Position numbers and translations under genes: made by a program. The notes under the pieces were generated by a model. It made no database searches and was not told the DNA's origin. It saw only the letters and a list, made by a program, of their open reading frames with translations. A DNA stretch of 64,000 nucleotides, taken from the NCBI RefSeq assembly GCF_000004195.4, contig NC_030685.2, forward strand, positions 59,520,048 to 59,584,047, read 5' to 3'. The stretch comes from Xenopus tropicalis. Its lineage: Eukaryota > Chordata > Amphibia > Anura > Pipidae. This document shows, piece after piece, positions 21,429-31,242 of the stretch. How positions within the stretch are numbered: the first letter of the stretch is position 1; each line of letters begins with the position of its first letter.

Positions 21429-21680
21429 TTTAGTAGGTCAGACGTAACCTCACCCAAAATCTGCCTCTTGGGCATTTTGGATGATGTCATTCCAACTATG
21501 CAAACAACCAATACCAGTCTATGGCAATGCACTGGATGGGGACAACCCTACTCAATGTCTCTTTGTGGCAACAATTGGTTAACAAGGTGATACCTCTTAT
21601 TAAACTTACTTCAGAAACCAGGGGTACCCTGACCAAATCTAAGCAAATTTGGTCACCGTGGTTGGATCTAGGGCTCTAAA
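21429..21680 (+). pseudogene. L1-like ORF2 C-terminal end (3' part of the same LINE insertion)
   Basis: One frame reads PKICLLGILDDVIPT from 21453. After a frameshift, WQQLVNKVIPLIKLT and KQIWSPWLDLGL follow, ending with TAA at 21677-21679. This is the ordinary end of L1-like ORF2 (CLLG, then IPLIKLT, then IWxPWL). The following 100-200 bp would be 3' UTR, including a C-rich run at 21771-21782. Confidence 0.78.
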
Positions 21681-22418
21681 AATGTTGTAGCGCTTTTTTC
21701 TGTACCACAATTTAGACTACTTTTGAAGAATGTAAAGTAAAACACTACAAAACAAAAAACATTTCTCTCCACCCCCCCCCCCACACGTTTCCCCCTTACT
21801 ATTTCCCTTTGCCCTCCCTGCCGATCCCTCCTTGGGGAAAGACCTTTTTCTGTAACTATAACCAAAAGAAGTGTAATTAGCTAATCTCTGTTATGCTCTG
21901 GACAGTCCAGTAGAGGAGGTGTTCATTGGGTTTAGCTCCTTTAGTCTTATCTGTTGCAGTGTGGATTTTTACCCCATTCCTTCATGGGCCTTTAAAGCGA
22001 TGGACAAGTAAAAAGGAGACATTTTTGTTAACAGTTGACTGGGATTTGTCTCTGCTTAGATTTGAATCTGCAATTTAGGGTTTAGATTCACCATTGTGTG
22101 GCTCATTCCTTATTCAGTCAATGCCAAAGTATAGGCATGCAAAGCATTACCTTCTTTTATTATTATTTTATTCAACTCACTGAAATAATTAATAATGTTT
22201 TACTGGTCAATACCCTGCACCAAACACTTCCTGCCTTCAAACAAACTCACTTAATGTTGGCCCAGTGGCAGAATTGGGATGAACCACTGAACATGACCTC
22301 ATAAACCCACCAAAAAAGCACCAGTACAAAACTTAACTGCTGCTTGCTAAACGAGAGACCCCACCAGAACAGGGGCCCAAAAGGATATTTTCCAGTAACA
22401 CAGTAGGCTTGTCCAACC

Positions 22419-22825
22419 TTAAAGGAACAGTAACACCAAAAAATGAAAGTGTATAAAAGTAATTACAACATAATGTACTGTTGCCCTGCATTGCTACAGC
22501 TGGTGTGTTTGCCTCAGAAGACTACTATAGCTTATATAAGTAAGCTGTTGTGTAGCCATGGGGGCAGCCATTCAAAGGAGAAAAGGCACAGGTTACTTAG
22601 CAGATAACAGACAAACCTCAATAATATGGGGCTTATTTACTGCTATGTAACCTGTGCCTTTTCTCCTTTTTTCCAGCTTGAATGGCTGCCCCCATGGCTA
22701 CATAGCAGCTTATTTATATAGTAGCTTTTCTGTAGCAAAAACACCAGTTTTTTTGCAGAGCAACAGCACATTATATTTTAATTACTTTAAAACACTTTCA
22801 TTTTTTGATGTTACTTTACCTTTAA
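22419..22825. mobile_element. T2-type palindromic MITE (TTAA ends), about 407 bp
   Basis: Left end TTAAAGGAACAGTAACACC, right end TACCTTTAA. The arms are long inverted repeats: CCATGGGGGCAGCCATTCAA on the left, TTGAATGGCTGCCCCCATGG on the right, with AGGCACAGGTTAC and GTAACCTGTGCCT further in. TTAA target and TTAAAGGRR start are the features of the T2 family described in Xenopus. Related copies are at 32959-33332 and 44416-44925. Confidence 0.85.
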
Positions 22826-22852
22826 AAGGTAAACACTGTATCATGGCAACCA

Positions 22853-22945
22853 TCTTTGGGCTGAGATTCAAAGTAGGCCCTGGCATTTAAATAGTTCGAG
22901 GCCCATCCAGCTCTCCTACAGTCCCAGTAAACAGTGACAGTCTAG
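22853..22945. repeat. Dispersed repeat, 'GGCCCTGGCATTT' family fragment
   Basis: AGGCCCTGGCATTT and ACAGTGACAGTCTA words match the other copies at 1945 and 19998. Confidence 0.5.
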
Positions 22946-22948
22946 GGC

Positions 22949-23203
22949 AGGAATCCCCAGCCTTGTATATCAGTAAGCCACATCCAGAAGTTATTTGGGG
23001 ATGCTAAATATAAGCATTGTGATTGTATATTTGTATCCCCATGTGGCCTGCTAGCCTGCAGGAGGTTCTGCTTGGAGTAAAACTGTGTCTCTGTGCTTCC
23101 AAAACTTGCCTCCAAGCCACCTACTTTGAGGCCACTGGGAGCAACATGAAAGGTGGTTGTGAGCAACATGTTGCTCACAAGCCACTGGTCGGGGATCGCT
23201 GGT
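22949..23203. mobile_element. hAT-like MITE (GATCCCCAACC family), minus orientation
   Basis: Reversed relative to 129-672: CAGGAATCCCCAGCCTT at the left, GGTCGGGGATCGCTG at the right, with CAAAACTTGCCTCCAAG inside. The flanks GTCTAGGG and GTCTAGAC agree at 6 of 8. Confidence 0.7.
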
Positions 23204-23209
23204 CTAGAC

Positions 23210-24100
23210 TCTAGAGGAACCCTGTCAGACATTTTCAGTCAGTGTTTTTTAATGCTGTTAGAAAATGGAGTATCTCATCCCACCCAAGATATAAAAATAT
23301 GCAACTCTTGCCCATAATCATGCAATAAGTGTAGGAATACAATGGCATTACCTTTGTTCCAGTTAGTACAACAGCACAATGAAGGAGCAGCTGTAAGCTG
23401 TCTCTGTGTACTCAAAATGAAAGAGCCTTTTTTAAATCTTAGTCTGAACCTGGCCACCCCAAAATCTTCTGCAAGAGCAGCACAACTATAAATATACCAA
23501 GTGCAGTCTACAGACCTGTTACTACTGTGTAACTATTTAAAGGACAGCTAAAGCCATGAATACTTGTTATAAAATCCCCACTATCTAAGTATATATTCCC
23601 TCTCCAACAGCACCTCATTACATTGTCACTAAACAGAAAGAGTCATGGCATGATGTAGCTCATGCTCATTGCTGAGGGAAACTTGTATGCACGTAGGAGG
23701 AAAATGCCCACACTCCAGCACCCTTGTTATGAGTAACCATCCTAGGTGCCAGGAAGGATAACAAGCAGAGTTTATCATGAATGCCCAATCAAGTACAACA
23801 TAGATTTCAGTCTTGAAAGCACCAGGTATTATTGAGTTATAGCTGGACAGGATTAAGGTTAGCCCCAAACATTTGCACATACAGTCCTTATTGTCCCTTT
23901 ACCACTAGCATCACACTAGATTTGATTTTTTATAACCTCTTACAAGCCAGGGGCAAGCAATGTGCTGGATGCAGGACTGCAAAGTTACATGACTAAAGCA
24001 GGCTGTGGTAAAATTGAGTTTACCGTGGGGTGGTTTATATTGTGCACTTTTGCCACATATTCATATTACCCAATTGCTTGGATCTTGCCAAATGACCCTT
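23210..24100. other. No gene seen; unclassified sequence
   Basis: No recognised repeat or gene. Confidence 0.45.
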
Positions 24101-24480
24101 AGGCCAACAACTAAAAATATGTGACCCAAAATCTAGTTCTGTCCAATTCTCGGACTGTGTGTGGGCTCAGAATTATCACCCCAATAATTTTCATACCATG
24201 GCGATCAGTCATTTAGGTGATCGGCAAGGTTAGAAAACTTCAGCCGGCTAATGATAAAATCACACAAGTATTGTGTATCTGATGATATCCTTGGGGGACC
24301 TACAATGGAAGTCACTTTTGTACTGCCAAATGATTCATGTTCAGAACATCCTATGATTTGTTATTTTTAGGGCTTTATCCCACAATTTCAGTCTGAATGT
24401 TAGTTTTAGATCGTTGCATTTAAACATACGATGGATATCCAAATCTGAAAAAGACTAAAATCTGAACATGTATGGCCACT
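24101..24480. repeat. Possible degraded MITE
   Basis: CATGTATGGCCAC at its right end resembles the terminal word of the element at 39518-39682. No matching left end was established. Confidence 0.3.
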
Positions 24481-25580
24481 TTTACTGCTTACTTGTTTGA
24501 AAGCAAACATCTCATTAGTTGATGTGCGTTACTAGGCCGGTAAAAATATTGTCTTATATTACATATGATGTAAAGTGTTCCTGCTGCCATGTTGCCCTAA
24601 ATTACCTACTGTTTCACAGTCCCTTGCCAGTGGATAGTCTTCTCACCATGCCTATTGCCACATTCACTGCATTTACAGTTAGTTAGTCCATTTTGTTGCC
24701 TTGAACACTCCTACATTCCCCCCTACCGACTGCTACTGCATTGCAGACCATTGTGTGTGCTGGGCCAGGGGGGTAACTCTAGAGACAGCAGCTTCTAGGG
24801 CCCCAGAATATGTGTGCAAAACAGATGGTACTGCTGTCATTATTACTACTGTGACTCATATTCAGTCTGTCTCCACAGATCAATACACATACCAGACTGG
24901 CTTTTACTCTGCTGCGCTTAATAGAACTGGGAGAATGCAGATTCACTCCTATAACGTCTTAATACTGGAAGAGAAAGGCGCAGCTGTGAGAAATCAGCCA
25001 ATCATGAGGCAGGTGTAGGGTGACAGGGAGGGACTGGTTGTGCCATAATAATATGTTGCTGTAGGTTATGTGCAACCTGCACTGTGTGAATGAATAAGAA
25101 CCTGTAGGGGGTGGAAAGCAAAGGATCCACTGAGAAATGAATGAATTGCCAAGTGAGTCAGCCATGCAGGCAGCCAGGGATTGCATGCATTCACGCTGAG
25201 CTAATGTCGCGCTGAATATCTGTTAGTCAGTTCTGCGGTGATGTGTATTAAAAAAGAACTGATATTATTATGTCTCATACCTTCTGCACTGCAAAATGGA
25301 ATAACAATAATTAATGTTGAAACAATAAGTGAAAAAGTACTTGCACTGGATGCTGACTGAATTATGATTCTTACAACAGGCACCTTCCAGAATATTGTGA
25401 AGGCACCCATTTACCTGCCAGCTAGGGCTGCCACCGGCCCAGTATTTCACTAGCCCTGCTTGATGCTAATCATATTAAGAGGATGAAAGATAACATATGG
25501 ACAGGGCAGATTTCTATCCATGAAAGGTGTCAACCCTGCTGCAATGATAAGCAGTAACTTAGCATAACACAGTGCTAGCT
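24481..25580. other. No gene seen; unclassified sequence
   Basis: No recognised repeat or gene. Confidence 0.45.
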
Positions 25581-25775
25581 AGGATGAAAGTCCCAGTGGG
25601 GACTGAAACATTGAGGCTTGCTATGTTTATTTTGCTCCTTTTTTCTCAATAAATATCATTTATATACATTTGTATGAAACCCTGTGTGTGCTGGCATTAC
25701 TCCTGCAATATTTTAGTTTATATGGCTCTTGCGCCCAGATTGTATTTTTTGCTAGTGGCGTGCACCATTATGATC

Positions 25776-25832
<57 letters not shown>
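25581..25832 (+). mobile_element. Retroelement tail with hammerhead-like stem and terminal (AT)n
   Basis: GATGAAAGTCCCAGTGGGGA and CTGAAACATTG form a perfect GTCCC/GGGAC stem flanked by GATGA and GAAAC. It is the inverted counterpart of 11572-11777. It ends in an AT dinucleotide run at 25780-25832. Confidence 0.55.
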
Positions 25833-26249
25833 GTCTTAACAGTCACTACCTAATATATTTTCCTTTGAGCTCCATAGAAATGTTTCAGTAGCCACTGGTC
25901 CTATGAAACATCAGAAAGTGAAGCAAATCCCAGCACTGTGAATTCCATCCATCAAATATTCCCCAAGCCTTAAGGCTTGGTGCACATTGGCAGGACTGAC
26001 ACGATGAAAGTGAGTGTGTGCCTTTTGGTCACATCAAACTCCTCCATTTCATACCCATGAAACAAACTCATATCTGAAATGTGAAATTGATCTAGACTGG
26101 TGCAACAAGAAAAGTAATTTCTATAGGAGTGAATAGAAATCTAAGTGCCGATGACACCAAAGCTTCTATAGGCACAAGCTGAATCTCTCATTGTTCATGG
26201 ACCCCTATTGTTCAGTAATTCCCCTATATAGAATTTTAAGGCACCCACT

Positions 26250-26547
26250 CAGCGCCGGATTTGTGACGCGGGCACCCCGAGGCCGCCCCCTCTGGCCTCC
26301 CCCTGTGCGCATGCGTGAATCGCCAACCCCGCCCCCCACACAGTGAGCGCATGCTCGAACCCTCCCTCCGCGTCAGCTGCGCATGCGCATACATTTCATC
26401 TCCCATACGGAGCAGTGGGGAGAGGTCCCCATTGCTCCGTATAGGAGCAAAATTTTAAAATTTAATTGCGGCGGGGCGGCATGCCACCCCTAAACTTTTG
26501 CCGCCCTAGGCCTGGGCCTTTGTGGCCTCTCCACAAATCCGGGCCTG
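26250..26547. mobile_element. hAT-like MITE (CAGCGCCGGATTTGTG termini), copy 2, 298 bp
   Basis: Same termini as 20422-20688, with exact 8-bp duplication CACCCACT at 26242-26249 and 26548-26555. It differs from copy 1 mainly by an extra 31-bp internal segment (AGCGCATGCTCGAACCC region at about 26345-26376). Confidence 0.9.
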
Positions 26548-26880
26548 CACCCACTTCTTCTACCCCTGTTGCAGACTCCCCCCTGCACATCTGCCTGCCC
26601 ACTCTATGCACGTAACAATCTACTACCCAATGCACCTAACCAACTGCCCAGTGTACTGCCCACCTGTACCTTGTACTTCCTCCTCCTCCTGTAAGGGCAA
26701 TGGCACACAGGGATATTAGCCTCCCAATGTCAAATCGTGGCTAGCATGGGTGACTAATCCCCCAACCTGCCATTGTGCTAAACTTGCAGCCACTGGTTCT
26801 GGTGGGGCCCATGAGGGCTGGGGCCAGCCAGGTTTTGTTCCAGTGCCGACTCAGTCAGACCCTGTCACTGTTTATGCTAC

Positions 26881-27563
26881 TTAAAGGAACAGTTCAGTGT
26901 AAAAATTAAACTGGGCAAAATATATAGACTGTGCAAAATAAAAAATGTTTTCAATACAGCTGGTTAGCCAAAAATGTAATATATAAAGTCTGGAGTGAGT
27001 GGATGTCTAACATAATAGCCAGAACTCAGTTTTCTTCTCTACAGCTCTCTAAGCTGTTAGCAGTAATTAACCAATCAGTGTCTTGAGTGGGGGAGGAGTA
27101 TATGGGACATAACTGTTCAGTTAGTTTGCTTTTGAATCTGACCTGTGTGCACACAAACTAAGGGTGAAGACACACAGAGCTACTAGTAGCAGCTACTAAA
27201 ACAGACAATGCTGATCATTTACTGATAACTGTCTCTACGTGTGTTTTAGCAGAGGCAATTCTCAGTATTGTCTATGGCAGGGGATTTTCTGGCGTTTAGT
27301 AGCCATGACAAGTAGCTGCTACTAAGTAGCTCCGTGTGTCTTCGCCCTAACTGAACAACTATGTCCCATGCCCCCCTAAAGTCACTAACTAAAAGGCTAG
27401 AGAGCTGAAAGCAGAAAGTAGAGTTCTGACCATTATGATAGACATCTGCCCATTCCAGCCATTATAGATTACATGTTTGCCTAACTATTTAGAAATATTT
27501 TTTTATTTTGTGCAGTCTATCTATTTATCCAGTTTAATTTTTACACTGAACTGTTCCTTTTAA
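26881..27563. mobile_element. T2-type MITE (TTAA ends) with nested Harbinger-like MITE
   Basis: Left end TTAAAGGAACAGTTCAGTG, right end CACTGAACTGTTCCTTTTAA, a near-perfect inverted repeat of 17-20 bp. Inverted arms extend inwards (AAATTAAACTGG and CCAGTTTAATTTTT). The middle is interrupted by the element at 27162-27347. Confidence 0.85.
27162..27347. mobile_element. Harbinger-like MITE (GGGTGAAGACACACAGAGC family), copy 1, 186 bp
   Basis: Begins GGGTGAAGACACACAGAGCT and ends GTGTGTCTTCGCCC. It is flanked by TAA at 27159-27161 and 27348-27350. Internal palindromic AGCTACTAGTAGC-type words. A second copy is at 58750-58938. Confidence 0.85.
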
Positions 27564-27599
27564 ACTGCATACAAATTAATAAGAAGTGGTGAAATCCTG

Positions 27600-27746
27600 G
27601 GGGATTTCGCCGAAATCGCAGCGCCGCGTATGCCATCCCACCGGCAATTTACATTTTCGTCGTTGGGATGGAATTTCGGGGAGATTAGACGCCCGCGACA
27701 AGGGAGATTTGTCGCGGGCGACTAATCTCCCCATGTGCCAGAGCCC
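27600..27746. mobile_element. Harbinger-like MITE, GGGCTCTGGC family (5' truncated)
   Basis: Contains GCCATCCCACCGG and GTCGCGGGCGACTAATCTCC and ends GTGCCAGAGCCC followed by TTAA. The opposite terminus is missing. Confidence 0.7.
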
Positions 27747-28157
27747 TTAATATGGGCCTTTGATAGCAAGAGGATCCATCACACCCAGGTATGGAGTTGT
27801 CACTGATAAGAAAGTGCCACAACAGGCCACTAGATGGAGCAGTGGGATGCACCAGTCCAGTACCACAAAAAACGTGGCAGGATGGTTTTATTGCATTGCA
27901 GGAGTGGTATAAAGCAGCCCCCTGGATATCATGTATCATCTTAACTATTAACAACTATGTATAATGCCTCATCTTATTCTACAGAGCTATACAATAAATA
28001 GTTGTATACACTGAGTAATTTAAACACTGTGGTACACAGAGGTAAAAAGTGTCCTGGCCAAAATAACTTACATTGTAAAATAGAGAAGAACCCTTAGCAG
28101 AAGGCATGTTGATCTTGAGATTCCAATCAGCACTTTCTCATTTAAATACAAATGATT

Positions 28158-28785
28158 ATAGACCCCCAGACACCTCTCCCTACTCACATCTCTAAACATT
28201 ACTGTGAAGCATTATGTTACAGGTACCATAGACCCCCAGACACCTCTCCTTACTCACAACTCCAAACATTACTGTGACGCATTATGTTACAGGTACCATA
28301 GACCCCCAGACACCTCTCCCTACTCACATCTCTAAACATTACTGTGAAGCATTATGTTACAGGTACCATAGACCCCCAGACACCTCTCCCTACTCACATC
28401 TCTAAACATTACTGTGAAGCATTATGTTACAGGTACCATAGACCCCCAGACACCTCTCCCTACTCACAACTCCAAACATTACTGTGACGCATTATGTTAC
28501 AGGTACCATAGACCCCCAGACACCTCTCCCTAATCACATCTCCAAACATTACTGTGACGCATTATGTTACAGGTACCATAGACCCCCAGACACCTCTCCC
28601 TACTCACATCTCCAAAAATTACTGTAAAGTATTATGTTACAGGTACCATAGACCCCCAGACACCTCTCCCTAATCACATCTCCAAACATTACTGTGACGC
28701 ATTATGTTACAGGTACCATAGACCCCCAGACACCTCTCCCTACTCACATCTCCAAAAATTACTGTGAAGTATTATGTTACAGGTA
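28158..28785. repeat. 70-bp minisatellite, 9 units
   Basis: Unit CCATAGACCCCCAGACACCT plus 50 further bp ending TTACAGGTA. Starts fall every 70 bp (28226, 28296, 28366 and so on to 28716). Three unit types are visible from the bases after the CTCACA word. The last four units alternate as two dimers (CTCCAAACATT...GACGC, then CTCCAAAAATT...AAGT). Confidence 0.95.
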
Positions 28786-28937
28786 CATATCATCAAGCCT
28801 GAATGGACTATAGAGGTCAAGTCACATCCCTGCAGCAATGGAACTCAGAACATCCATGAGGACAAACAGTGCCCAACATACCTGTTATAAAATACTTCCT
28901 ACTGTGTCTCATACCACATGGCATTTATTCCCTGTGC

Positions 28938-28939
<2 letters not shown>

Positions 28940-29002
<63 letters not shown>
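28940..29002. repeat. Long AT dinucleotide microsatellite
   Basis: About 31 uninterrupted AT/TA repeats. Likely polymorphic and able to form cruciforms. Confidence 0.95.
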
Positions 29003-29005
<3 letters not shown>

Positions 29006-29034
29006 TTCATTTATTATATCACGTGTCCTCCCTC

Positions 29035-29100
29035 TGTGTAATTTTGTAAGATTGTACAGCGCTGCGTACCCTTGTGGGGCTTTATAAATAAAGTTATACA
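29035..29100. repeat. Dispersed repeat fragment (TGTACAGCGCTGC...TTTATAAATAAA)
   Basis: GATTGTACAGCGCTGCGTAC followed by GGGGCTTTATAAATAAA is the reverse-type counterpart of the TTTATAAAGCGCCAACATA repeat at 58530-58670. It is a recurrent frog and fish dispersed motif. Confidence 0.5.
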
Positions 29101-29729
29101 CACATACTCCCCTCCCACAGCCCCACATTAGTGAGATGGAAAAGCAAAAAGTGGGTTGGAAAAAGGGCAGGGAGTGAGGAGGTGTTTTGGCAAAACTGGG
29201 AACTAGCCTGAACAGATTAGTGTCATGGCCATTTGCGCAGTTGCCCATTTGTTGTTATTGCTGCCCCATTGCATGCTGGAATAGCTCACTACCCAGAGTT
29301 CCCAGCTGACCTGAGAGCTAATGAGCCCCCTGCACCATGATTACTGAAGGCAGCCCCTACAGTTCCCTTTATCTTTGTTATGGGATTATAGGAATAAAAG
29401 TTCCAAAGTAACTGGAGAGCTGCTGGCTGGACACCCATGAAAGATACTCTATGGATAGTATTCACTAAAAGCATAAAATATGTAGTGCAACTGCCAATGT
29501 GGCTTTCAGATTGTTCGGGTTACATAATAACCTAACCACAACAGAAGTGTCAATGCAAGAAAGCTGGGTAAAGAGTATGGCAGCAGCAGTGCCAGCATTC
29601 TGTGTCCGTGTAAAATGGCACACTTTATAACACTGGCTATACTTTCATGTAACCCTCCTAATTACTGTATTGCTAGGACCCCCCTCTCTTGCTCCTCACT
29701 CTGCGCTGCGGCCCTGCAGCTCTAGAGAA

Positions 29730-29748
29730 ACTACAGCTCCCAGAAGCC
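29730..29748 (+). promoter_or_regulatory. ZNF143/SBS-like promoter motif
   Basis: The sequence ACTACAGCTCCCAGAAGCC closely follows the vertebrate consensus ACTACAATTCCCAG plus a G/C-rich tail that is bound by ZNF143 (with THAP11/HCFC1) near transcription starts. A second partial match in the opposite orientation (TCCCAGCAT on the minus strand) lies about 20 bp downstream, at 29762-29771. The location in the CpG-rich block supports promoter function. Confidence 0.5.
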
Positions 29749-29837
29749 ACAGCAACACAGGGATGCTGGGAGGTGCAAGTCACCCAGCTGGGAAGGCGCA
29801 GGTTGAAGGCTCCTAGTGCAGCAGCAGCAGTTACTGT

Positions 29838-29925
29838 AGGAGGGAAGGGGAGGAGACAGGAAGGAGAGGCTGGAGGAGGAGGAGAGAGGGGAAGAGACTC
29901 ACGGAGGAAGAGAGGAAAACACAGC
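29838..29925 (+). repeat. Purine-rich tract in promoter or 5' UTR
   Basis: Almost uninterrupted G/A on the + strand, with GGAGGA and GAGAGG words. Such tracts are common at vertebrate CpG promoters (GAGA/SP-type binding) and can form triplex structures. No coding meaning is inferred. Confidence 0.6.
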
Positions 29926-30936
29926 AGGATCTGGAGAGCGTCTTGCTTGGAATAGGAAGCGGGAGCCTGCGGGGGAGAAAGCTGGAACCCGGGCAGAGGT
30001 TGCGGAACGTGTGTCGGGCAGGGGAGACCGAAGGAAAAGCGCGGTGGGCAGCATGAAACTGAGGGCTAGTGACCGGGACTGATTCTTCCTGCCGGCAGTG
30101 TCCTCCCAGCCTCCCCCTGCCCAGCCTGAATCCCATCCCACTACCCATGTAACTCCTCTCCCAGGATAAGCTCTGTACCCTGACACACATTATTCCTCTG
30201 GGTGCAACCCCCCATCAGCTCCCTCCTTGTGAGTGCCCTCCTGCCCCTCATCCATCTGTCCTCTGTGCCCCCATCTCATCACATTCCTTGTACAGCCACC
30301 CTTCCTTAGAGCCTGCCCTGCACCAGATCACTCCTCTCTCTCTGCAGCCCTGCTGATATTGCCCAGATCACTCCCTTGGGTGCAGCCCCCTGTCCCATTC
30401 AGACCAGTGCCCTCCATCAGATCTCATCTCCAACACACTCCATCCTTATTCAGATCTGCCAGCCTCCTGCTAACACATGCACCATCCCTTCCCCCTATCT
30501 CTCTAGCCAGTAGTTGTGCCCACTCTCCTGTATTGTCACTTTGGTACTTCATTCAGTCATTGTGCCTCCACTTGCCCCGTGTCTTGTTTGTCTTGTAATG
30601 TATATGACACCAAAGCTCTGAGCAGTTCTATTCCTTTGCATCCTTTTAGCTGCTTATTGATCTTCTGCTATCACCCAATATATTACACTCTGCTTCTGTA
30701 ACTGGGATCCTCTTTTCTTTTAAACATTGGGGCAGGCTTCTGTAACCTCACATTTGTTTCATCATCCTACTCTGTATCCATTCTCTGATCACTACTTTTC
30801 TGGACATAATTCTGAATGAACCTTGCAAAGTACCAGTTAGTATTTAACCTACTGTTTCCTAAACTACACCTGGGCCTTTCTGTCCCATAAGGACAATATC
30901 TTTCCTACCCCATATTACTACTTTACTTGCCCAGTA

Positions 30937-30937
<1 letters not shown>

Positions 30938-30984
<47 letters not shown>
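30938..30984. repeat. AT dinucleotide microsatellite near agap1 exon 1
   Basis: About 23 TA repeats, 95 bp upstream of the start codon. If the leader is unspliced this would be within the 5' UTR. Confidence 0.9.
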
Positions 30985-30986
<2 letters not shown>

Positions 30987-31053
30987 CCTGTATCAACACT
31001 ATCTCACTGTATATAACCCCCACCTATATATAACTGCAACCTCCTGGCCTGAC

Positions 31054-31059
31054 ATGTAA
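31054..31059 (+). promoter_or_regulatory. Minimal start-stop uORF (ATG TAA) upstream of agap1
   Basis: An ATG immediately followed by TAA lies 26 nt before the main initiator, out of frame with it. It has G at -3. Start-stop elements can hold ribosomes at the site and reduce downstream initiation. It is in the leader if the transcript includes the bases directly before the exon's ATG, which the absence of a nearby convincing splice acceptor suggests but does not prove. Confidence 0.5.
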
Positions 31060-31079
31060 GGCTCCCCCAATCTGGAAGG

Positions 31080-31242
31080 ATGAATTACCAGCAGCAGCTG
31101 GCCAACTCTGCGGCCATCCGTGCAGAGATCCAACGTTTTGAATCGGTGCACCCTAATATCTACTCCATATATGAGCTTCTGGAGCGTTTGGATGAACCTG
31201 CCCTGCAGAACCAGATCCGAGAACATGTCATAGCCATAGAAG
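31080..31242 (+). CDS. agap1: agap1 coding exon 1 (N-terminus of AGAP1), partial gene
   Basis: This exon encodes the first 54 residues plus one base of the next codon. It starts MNYQQQLANSAAIRAEIQ and ends QNQIREHVIAIE. This matches the N-terminus of vertebrate AGAP1 as I know it, with small differences around residues 37-41 (LDEPA here). AGAP3 shares the IRAEIQRFESVHPNIY stretch but has a different, longer start, so AGAP1 is the better call. The ATG has A at -3. The exon ends GAA G followed by GTAAGAGC, a strong donor, in phase 1. The expected next codon is Asp. AGAP1 is an Arf GTPase-activating protein with GTPase-like, PH, ArfGAP and ankyrin domains that acts with AP-3 in endosomal trafficking. 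All of those domains lie downstream of this window; this segment is the tail before the GTPase-like domain. No other agap1 exon is recognised. Confidence 0.93.

Larger units (their letters stand above)
29690..30200 (+). promoter_or_regulatory. agap1: Probable agap1 promoter and start of 5' UTR (CpG-richer block)
   Basis: This is the one G+C-rich, CpG-enriched, transposon-free stretch upstream of the exon, most obviously 29930-30110. It contains a ZNF143/SBS-like motif at 29730-29748, a purine-rich run at about 29838-29925, and no TATA box. It lies 0.9-1.4 kb upstream of the initiator codon. Whether the 5' UTR is continuous to the ATG (through the AT run at 30.94 kb) or contains a small intron cannot be decided from sequence. 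The exact start site is unknown. Confidence 0.6.

Noticed and set aside
28838..29248. Frames with long YIYIYI stretches on both strands
   Set aside because: Simple translation of the (AT)n microsatellite.
30233..30598. 121-codon + strand frame upstream of agap1
   Set aside because: No ATG start at its beginning, low-complexity Pro/Ser/Leu composition from C-rich leader sequence, no similarity recognised. Treated as 5' UTR or promoter-downstream sequence.
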